DNA of 64,000 nucleotides from Mermis nigrescens (Eukaryota; Nematoda; Enoplea; Mermithida; Mermithidae). The stretch spans positions 620,001 to 684,000 of the forward strand of contig JAVLUZ010000412.1 in the NCBI GenBank assembly GCA_036768485.1, given 5' to 3'. This document shows, piece after piece, positions 23,501 through 32,500 of the stretch (its first letter is position 1; each line of letters starts with the position of its first letter). Under the pieces are notes generated by a model. The model did no database searches and was not told the origin of the DNA. It was given only the letters and a program-made list of their open reading frames with translations. Made by a program: the position numbers and the translations under genes.

Positions 23501-26500
23501 AATAGTTGAATTGGAAAATTTTCTTTAAAACTGCTTTAAATTAACCAGCAACTGTGTAATAATGTAGTTGTAACGCTCTTTTAGCGCTTATAGCAGTTTT
23601 TGAGGTCATTTTGGTCCATAAAAACTCAATTTCACCCCCCCTCCTCAGACCGGCTGATACCTCCCCCCAGATCGGCCATGCTGTGCATCTATAGTCGAGA
23701 CTCTCATTTACAAGGAAGCCGGTCAAGGACATTACTGAATAAAACCTACACAAAAACTTGATTAAGTATCGCCTCATCTGACCTATAATTTGAGGAAGAT
23801 TTGTTTCAAAATTTGTTATGATCGATGCTAGAAAGATTATGACAGGTTATGGATGCCAATGACGGTGAAAATAATCATTAAAATTACGGCATTATTGAAA
23901 TTTTCAAGTTTCCCACTTTTTGTGCAATAAAACAAGAAGTTGTGAATCGTTTATAAGAATTTTACACCATTAAAGGAAGAATGAAATTCTCTACAATGTG
24001 TTCTATTCAATTTTTTGTATTTAATCTAGAAGTACGTTTTCCGAAGAAACAGATTATTTCGAGACATCCTGTACATATCTGAGGTACGTATCTACCACAC
24101 CTGGGCAATGCCCCATATCGGCCCATCACCAGGACGGGCCGAACAAAAAGTTGGACGGGGCGAAGGGGTAACCTGGACGGGGCTATGTTTTGTACAGGGA
24201 GAAAATTTTTGGAGATAATTTAAGGAAATGCTAGATACACTAAAGCATGATCAGTTTGCAAAACATGCACAGGAACCATCTTATTACACTGTTCGACACC
24301 TTTTTAATGGATGGACCCACCTTTTTTCAGTGACTAACCCACTGATTAAGCTGAACGACCCACCTTTTTCAGGCACGGACCCACCTTTTTTCAGGGACAG
24401 ACCATAGGTGGGCAATGCCGCGTTACCGGGTGGCGCTAGACAGCACTTCGGTACCTTCAGAACCCCAGCTGGGGCGCCAGAAAAAAACAGTTTTTGATTG
24501 AGGGGGTGAATTTTTTGACCTAAAAATAAAAGAAATGCGAAAATGATACAACCAACCAACTAACCAACCAAACAACCAACCAACTAGCCAACCAACCAAT
24601 CAACTAGCCAACCAAACAACCAACCAATCAGCTAAACAACCAACCAGCTAGCCAACCAACTAACCAAATAGCCAACCAAACAACCTACCAACCAACCGGC
24701 CAAACAACCAACCAACTAGCCAACCAACCAACTAAGCAGCCAACCAACCAACCAACTAACCAATCAAACAACCAGCCAACTGGCCAAACAAACAACCAAC
24801 CAACCTCAACGAAAGGGACCCCGGTACCTTCAGAACCAAAATCCATTGCCCAGGTATGGGACAGACCCATCTTTTTCAGGGTCTACGGACCCACCCACCC
24901 TTTGGCTGGAAGTTGGACGGGGCGAACCGTCAGCCATTGCCCAGGTATGGTATCTACACATATATATAAGTAAACAATTGTGCTCCTGAGAACAGAATGC
25001 AAATTATTTATTGTCATAATTCAAAATTCGTTACAGGGATCGGTGCACGAGGAAAAACGAAGAATTTGAATGAATTTCTCGAGCAGCCGTTGAATAAAAA
25101 TCAGATGAAAGACGATTTCGACTTTGAAGCTAACTTGGCACTGTTTGATAAAATATCGTTTAAAGAGTCGGGAAGAAATGACGCGAGTGCACGAGGAAAA
25201 ACGAAGAATATAAATGAATTTCTCGAACAGCCGTTGAATAGAAATCAAATGAAAGAGGATTTCGACTTTGAAGCCAACTTGGCACTATTTGACAAAATAT
25301 CTTCCAAAGAGTCCGGGAGAAATGACGCCAGCGAAACTTTGACTCAAAAAATATCGGCGAAAGATTCGGATAGACGAACTACTTATAGACACGACGAAAA
25401 TATCCTCTTGAATCCGAATCAAATTTATCAGAAGGCCAAAAGCGTTCGTACATTCAAGGACAGTAAGATTCCTTTACAAGAAAAGAAAAATGCTTAGATG
25501 GAACAAAAAGGACGAATATACTTGGAATTACGCATCATTAAGGACATAGAAGGAGAGGACTAGGGAAAAGTTGCCTATGCATGCCTGTGAAAGTTAAAAG
25601 AATTTACTAAAAATTAGACTTCTGTTAGGGATCGGACGAGGCCTCGGCCTCGGTAATCCTCGGTCTTTTATGAGATCCCTCGGCCTCGGCCGAGGGTAAG
25701 GTGAAAAATGGCCGAGGGTTTTTGAATTTAGCATTTTTTGAGTGATACCGAAATAGCACAAATACAGCACCGATCAAACGATCGGTGCTGTATTTGCTGC
25801 AGCCATAGATGCTTATATGACGGTCGCGGTTCATTTTATTAATAAAGAAATGTGGGCATAGGCGTAGCCAGGGGAGCTTTGGGGGCACACCCCCCCCCCG
25901 AATATTTTCAGAAATATTGTTGATTTTTCTTTTTACAATAATGTGTGTCCAGAAAATTGAGTTAAAAAAGGCAAAAAGGTCATAATTTCCCGGCGCTTCG
26001 GGCGCTTCGCGCCGAGTCATTATTATTTATTGCTATATAGATACAATGAATTTAAAAGCTTGAATCAGCTAAAATAATCCAGCACTTCACATCACTTTAG
26101 TAATTTAATGCACTATTTGTTTGTTGAATGAAACTGTGCATGCATGTTGAGCACAATAGTAAAAGTGCGAAAATGATTGTGTATACTCTCTGATTTGTTT
26201 GTCTTTTGTGTACCAGTTTGTCTATTCTTTGCTTCGTTTGTCTTTCTTTACAAGGACACATTATCCTATTCTTAATGAAAGGAATGGCTAAATTTTCTTA
26301 TGTTGTTGCGCATCTCCTGTTTTCTGAACTGCATTCTTTTAATAAGAAGGCCACAAATGGGCCTGAAAACGGTAAGAACAAAATTTGCATTGACACATCT
26401 TTCTATATCTTATCGGCAACGACCCGTTGCTGCAATATGTAATTAGCAGAGGTCGAAAAACGCATTTCAGCTCAGGTGCAACGTAGGATTTCATCAATTT

Positions 26501-29500
26501 TAAGTGTTTTTGGGCTTGATTCAGCACCGAGATTAGGCCGATTTTGCGAAAATTTTAACGTTACTATTTAAGATTAAAATGCTTTTTTCACAAAATTTTC
26601 CGGGGCTCTGCCCCGAATCCCGCTGGAACGCTTGAGCGCGCCAACCCGGACCCCCGCTGCCGTGAAATCTCGTTGTTCATGCGCAACGAGATTTTCGGGA
26701 GAACAAGCCAGGTAAAAGGGTTAGGAATTTCTAAAAATTTCCGGCGTTTCGCGCCGGCATTAATTTGTCTAATTTTTTATGATTTGAGCGGTATAAATTG
26801 AGTTCAAAGTGCAAAATAAATTAGCTAGGCTACACTACTAAAGGTCGAAAAACTCAGTTTTACTATACATAACGTTACTAGCATTCAATGCAAAAGTAGT
26901 CTTAAAAATTTTTTGTAAATGCTCCCCCCGAACCAAAATCCTGGCTACGCCTCTGAATGTGGGAACTTAAGGCGGCAGTTGTTGAATGCTTACCGTTCTC
27001 AGAGAATCATAGTTGTAAAAATTTGGCTTCTGCCTTAAAAAGGGTGCTGTTAGATTTCAATTTACTTTGCAAAGTGCACCTCGTCATTCGTGATAACGGG
27101 GCTAATGTTAATAAAGCGAAAATTGGAAAATTCAAAAATGTCGGCTGCTTCTTGCATGCCCTCCACCTGATCGTAACAAATAGTTTAAAAAGCCAACTTG
27201 TCGTTATTGACATGATCGCGAAAGTAAACTCAATACAAAGCAGTGTTTTTTTTGTAAAAGGTTTGTACATGTACAAAGATAGTCCCCAGAAGTCTTTGTA
27301 CATTTTGTACATGCAAATTTTTGTGTACTATAATATAGTACATTAGCGATTTTAGTGTGGTGAAACAGGGTTTTCTATCTTTGGCAGTGTATTTTAGCTA
27401 ATTTCTGGGTTTCTGACGCCAAAAATTACTAAAAATTGTCTTCAAACGGCGCGAAGCACCGAAAAATTTGACATTTTTCAATTTTAAATGCAAATTCTGC
27501 CATTTTAAAGCTATATAGGACAAACAATTACTCACTTCGGCGCGCGCCGAAAATTTTTAGGAATTTTACACCTTTTTACAGTTTTTGTCTTCCCAAAAAT
27601 CTTTGTACATTTTGTACACAGAAATTTTCGGGTACTATAATATGGTACAGTAGCGATTTTAGAGTGGTAAAAACAGAGTTGTTCGACTTTTGGTAGTGTA
27701 TATTAGATAATTTCTGGGTCTCTAAGGGCAAAAATCACTAAGAATCGTCTTAAAACGGCGCAAAGCGCCAAAAAATTTGACTTTTTTCCTTTTGAAATGC
27801 AATTTCTGCAATTATAAAGATATGTAGAACACACAATAGTGATAGCGAAAACGAGCTGAATGATCAAGACGATTAGCAATTTGTCACTACTGTGCCTGTC
27901 ATATGCATACCTACCTTTGAATAAAATTTGAATAATAGCTTGTTAGCTCTGAACTATATTACACTAATCAATCCTATTGCTAGTGTACCCACATCACATG
28001 GAGCATATATGTCCTATATTGTTTGTATTTATATACTCATATATCTATAACAAATCCTCGGTCCCTCGGCCTCGGCCGACGCAAGGATTTCAAATTCCCT
28101 CGGCCTCGGCCGAAGGAAAAAATCCCCTCGGCCAAGGGAAAAAAGACCCTCGTCCGATCCCTAACTTCCGTTAAAAAACGCAAAAAATCGAAGCATATTC
28201 TGCGGCCTGCAGAAGGGAGTTGCACCTCCAGCGTAAAAGATAAATAACATAAATAGCTTATAGAAAAGAAGCGATCACTAATCAAAAAAACGAAATAATG
28301 CGCATTCTTATGCTAGCATGGCTCGCACTGCTATGGGGCAGCAATAAACAAGGTGGTGTGCTTGTCATAATTCATTTATGAAGCCATTGACGATGAACTA
28401 AATATTGGTTGTATATTGATAGAGAAATTTCATTTTGATAATAAACTAAATCGCTTATTAAAACACATCGAAGCTTCCTCATAATCTCTTTTTCTGAGCC
28501 AGTGAACAGTGTTTTGTGAAGACACCTTCTTCCGAAAGCCGCTGAATACACTTCGATTTTTCGCCTTTTTAACGGAAGTCTAATTTTAGTAGATTCTCAC
28601 AACTTTTACTGGCATACATAGGCAACGTTTCCCCAGTCCCCTCCTTTTATTTCTTTTATGATGCGTAATTTCATTTTCCAAGTATATTCGCCCTTTGTGC
28701 TCCATCGGAGCATTTTTATTTGCTAGTAACGTACTTTTAACTAACATGATTTGACTAAATCACTCAGTAAACACATACGTAACATGCCACAATAATGACA
28801 GCAGTCTAACAACGCGGAAAACAATATTGTTCCGAACAACAGTATTAAATTATTAAATAATACAACAGATCAAATGTTTTCAGCGTAAACTTTACGGAAC
28901 TACTGGGCGTAAAGAACACTTACACTCAGCTTCGTTATCCTGACGTTACATGGAACATTTTGAAAAAATTAAACTTTTGCAACGCTCTGAAACTAATGTT
29001 AATTTTCTGTGTAAATTTTACACAATTACTAGCTGTAAAGAAAACATACTGTCAGATTCGTGATCCTGACCTTACGGGACATATTTTTAAAAAATTCACG
29101 TTTTGCAACGCTCTGGAAGTGAAATGTATTTTTAGTGTAAATTTTACATATCAACAATAAATGAATAGTGTAAACTTTACACAACTACTGATGTAGAGAA
29201 AACTAACAGTCAGATTCGTAATTCTGACGTTATATAGAACAATTTGTAAAAAAAATTAAGCTTGCGCAACGCTCTAGTACTAAAGTCAATTTTCAGTGTA
29301 ATTTTTACACAACCACCGAGCGTAAAATAAGATTTTAGTCGGATTCTTAATTCTGATATTACTCTGATATTACGATCAATATTTATGACAAAATTAAATC
29401 TCCACAATGGTCTGAAGACAAATATTAGATGTACCACTTTACACCACCGTTGAGTGTAGACAAACGCGCCCAACTGACGTATGACATTTGACCTCTGGTA

Positions 29501-32500
29501 CATTTTTAGACTTGTGTTGATGTCCAGACACATAATCAGAGAAGTTGGCAGACAAAAATAAGACAGAAACACGTTTAACACCCCCGATTTTTGACTTTAC
29601 ACCTCCCGAAAAAGCTGAATATTGTTTTAAATGAACACAATCTGCTGTGACTTGCACCCATTAGAAAGTACTTTATTTTTATTTTATTTGAATCATCCCG
29701 ACTTCTAAACGGAGAAAGTGGCGAACAAAAAGAGACAAAAACGTATTTTTCCACCATCCTCCACGTTGTATACTTTGAAAATCTGAACTCAACTCCCAAT
29801 TGAGTATAAAGAAATTCAGTTTGGGCCAGTTTGTTGCTTTTAAATCGCAGTAGTTTGTGTGTGAAAAACTTCTCTTCCGCATCCTATTTGAGATATTGAC
29901 CGATTAAAAATGAAAGAAAACGTGTTTTTTCGCCAAATGTTACACCCCTGCTTTTGAACTTTACACCTCTAGAGGTAACTCAGTATCGATTTTTTTGAAC
30001 GCGGTTTGCGGCGACGTGTAGCCCTTGGAAGGTACTTTATTTTTATCCTATTCAATTTGTCCCGATTTAAAACCGGAGAAGTTAGCGGAGAAATCTGAGA
30101 CAAAACCTGTCTTTTATACCATTCACTAGAGTGTAAAGTTTAAACCCCTTTACCTAACTCCATATTGAGTGTAAAAAGTTTGCTGGTAAACTGAAAGTAA
30201 CCCTTGAGTCGTAGGATATTTCTGTCAGAAAAAATTCTTAGGACTCATAACCGGAGTTGTTGGCAGACAAAGAAGAGGCTAGAGCGTGTTTTTTCACCCT
30301 CAGATTCTTACACTCTCTATACTGCCACTCTGGAAATAAGTCACTTTTGAAAAATAAAGTGGTTTTGAGCTGAACTGTCTCCATTTTAAAAAACTAGAAG
30401 AAAGAAAATGCAAAACTGAATTAGAAAAGTCGTGTTACCGACCAAAATCTTAAAAACTCCATGTTATAATGTTACAGTAAAACTTTACTCGCTCATTACT
30501 AATCGGATAAAATAAAAAATAAACTTAAAGGGTAATTTTTCTTTATTAACTATCTTTTAAAAAACCGCGCTTCTTAGATGTGTCCCGTTATTGCTGTAGG
30601 GGTAGACACATGTTGGTTGTACCCAAGTATATAAGGTACGCGCTAACGCGCTTCCTATGATATGCATAGTCACTAAAAACGGTTATTCCGTGCGATACCT
30701 TCGTTAGCTCAACGTTCTAGGGAATAGCCAACCTTTTTTTGGGCTTACTCTCTGATTTTTTAGCAGTCAAACTTAAAATAGCCACGTGATTCATAATGCT
30801 TCTGCTGACTACGATGCAGTCAGCTTTGATTCGCTTGTGCTGTCTTCAGTTTTTCAATGTTCAGTTTAAATTTCGAATTTAATTTAAATTTTCGATTCTA
30901 AGCTTTTGGGGATAGCCGGTCGATCTCATTGGATATCTTGGGTGCTGCCTTAATATGCTCAGATTTTAGATTAGTTCTGCTCAGCAAGGTATGTTTCGTG
31001 CAATGTGAAATAACTTGGCATTCTGTAGAATGCCCGGGCATTCTGCATAATGCCCGCACATGCGGGCATTATGAACAATGCCCGGTCATTATGAAGAATG
31101 CCCGTGACGGGCATTCTGAAGAATGCCCACGTTGGTTTGGCTGCTGTAGTTCCTTATTAGCTAAGGCTTTTCACTTTGACGATTTCCTGGTAAGCATCTC
31201 TACACATAAGAACCGTATTTTTCTTTTTCCCCAGGTAGTTCTTTGACTTTTCCAATATATTGTCGCTTCACAACCATGATCGAACAGAAATAATTGCGAC
31301 CAAAAATGTTCATAACTTAGGCACAACTACAGTCTGTCGCACTAAGTTAAGACATAAATTTTAAGATTTTTTAAAAGCAGTACAGCAAGCTGACAGCTTA
31401 CGGCTTGTCGATAAATATTTTTAAAGTTCATTTCCATATTCATATGAAACAGACTAACTTTAACACTTTTGGCGCCTAGTCGACTTTGAGCATAACAAGA
31501 AATCAAAGAACTTAGTTCCAGTATCTCTTTATGATGACTTGCTTCTTGTTTATTTGTGGTTTGCGGGCATCATGCAGAATGCCTGGGCATTCTGCAATGA
31601 CCGAGAGGTTTATTGCCCGTAACATGTACATGTAAAATGCAACATAATAAAATGCAGCATAATTTTTCATGCAAATTCGGTTTTTGTATTATACTTCTGT
31701 TAAGCTATATATAAATCTTTGTATTGATTTTCAGTTTCAAATTATAAAATTTGATAAATGAGTAATGGAATATGATAAGGAATATTAATTATGTTTATAT
31801 TAAATCAAGTATTAATTCATGATCAATTCAGATCTGATTCGATTTATGTCAGTTCTATAGATATATATGTGACAATGTGTTATTGAAGTAATTCGTTTTA
31901 GAAAACGGCATTATTATTCCCAGTATGACCAGACAAGAAAAGAAATTGTGTTTACAAGAATGCTTAATTGATGAAACGTTTATTGAATATTTCGCCGCCA
32001 CGTTTGCGTTAAGCGTGTGTCAGTGCATTTTTCATGTGATCGATCCTACGTAAGTTTTTTCATGAGACTGATTGTTTTGTTAGTCCCTTTCAAATGATTT
32101 TTATAACGTCATCCTCGCTTTACAGAGCGCCAGATTAGTGTTATAATCGTACGACTTTGTGGGTTCTTGTATTTACAATAAGCTGACTGTCATTGTGATC
32201 AGAGGTTTTGTGGCGCCTGTGTATACACGATCTTGAAGCTTTCTCCCCTACAGAAAAATTTTTACCTTCGGTTTTTTGAAATAAGTCGTCGAAACACATT
32301 TTTCGTCGTCCCTTCATACGTTTTGTTAAAAAATACACATTTTTCGGGGCTTCGCGGCAAATTGCCATTTTTGAATACATCGTGAAATTTTTTAATTTTG
32401 ATTGTCTAGAAAGGAAGCATTGTCAGAAACGTAAAAAACGGTGTTTCTGATGTGTAACCATCGTTTTTGGGTTCAAGTAAGATAGTATAGAAAAATTGTT

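Larger units (their letters stand above)
24096..24949. mobile_element. 854-bp hAT-like element, TSD GTATCTAC, with a relative nested inside
   Basis: Ends CACACCTGGGCAATG and CATTGCCCAGGTATG, perfect duplication GTATCTAC at 24088-24095 and 24950-24957. Interior has several copies of GGACCCACCTTTTTTCAG. Its right border is 87 bp before the EDC3 FDF exon. Confidence 0.85.
25626..28163 (+). mobile_element. 2.5-kb hAT transposon remnant with transposase fragment
   Basis: Ends TAGGGATCGGACGAGG and CCTCGTCCGATCCCTA, flanked by ACTTCTGT (25618-25625) and ACTTCCGT (28164-28171), 7 of 8 identical. Subterminal CCTCGGCCTCGGCC repeats lie inside both ends. Holds a broken transposase and two nested elements (25857-26955 and about 27236-27838). 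Confidence 0.85.
25480..28712. mobile_element. Foldback element with long inverted arms, interrupted by a hAT
   Basis: Left arm 25480-25617 continued at 28164-28215, right arm about 28537-28712 in inverse order. Shared words: ATGCTCCGATGGAAC-type tip, GGACGAATATACTTGG, GAGGGGACTAGGG, TTGCCTATG, AATTAGACTTC, AATCGAAGTATATTCTGCGG. The right arm keeps the target ACTTCCGT undivided. Related copies near 57089-57178 and 58343-58612. Its left tip begins about 17 bases after the EDC3 exon 4 donor. Confidence 0.65.

Noticed and set aside
24997..25036. ATG at 24997 as start of a 166-aa protein
   Set aside because: It precedes a good acceptor at 25036; the peptide before it has no EDC3 similarity and the phase from exon 3 fits the acceptor.
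25625..26020. Minus-strand 131-aa frame
   Set aside because: Antisense of the hAT end and its nested element; no domain.
28723..30480. CRISPR-like array
   Set aside because: Units are degenerate, of uneven length, lack unique spacers, and the genome is eukaryotic.
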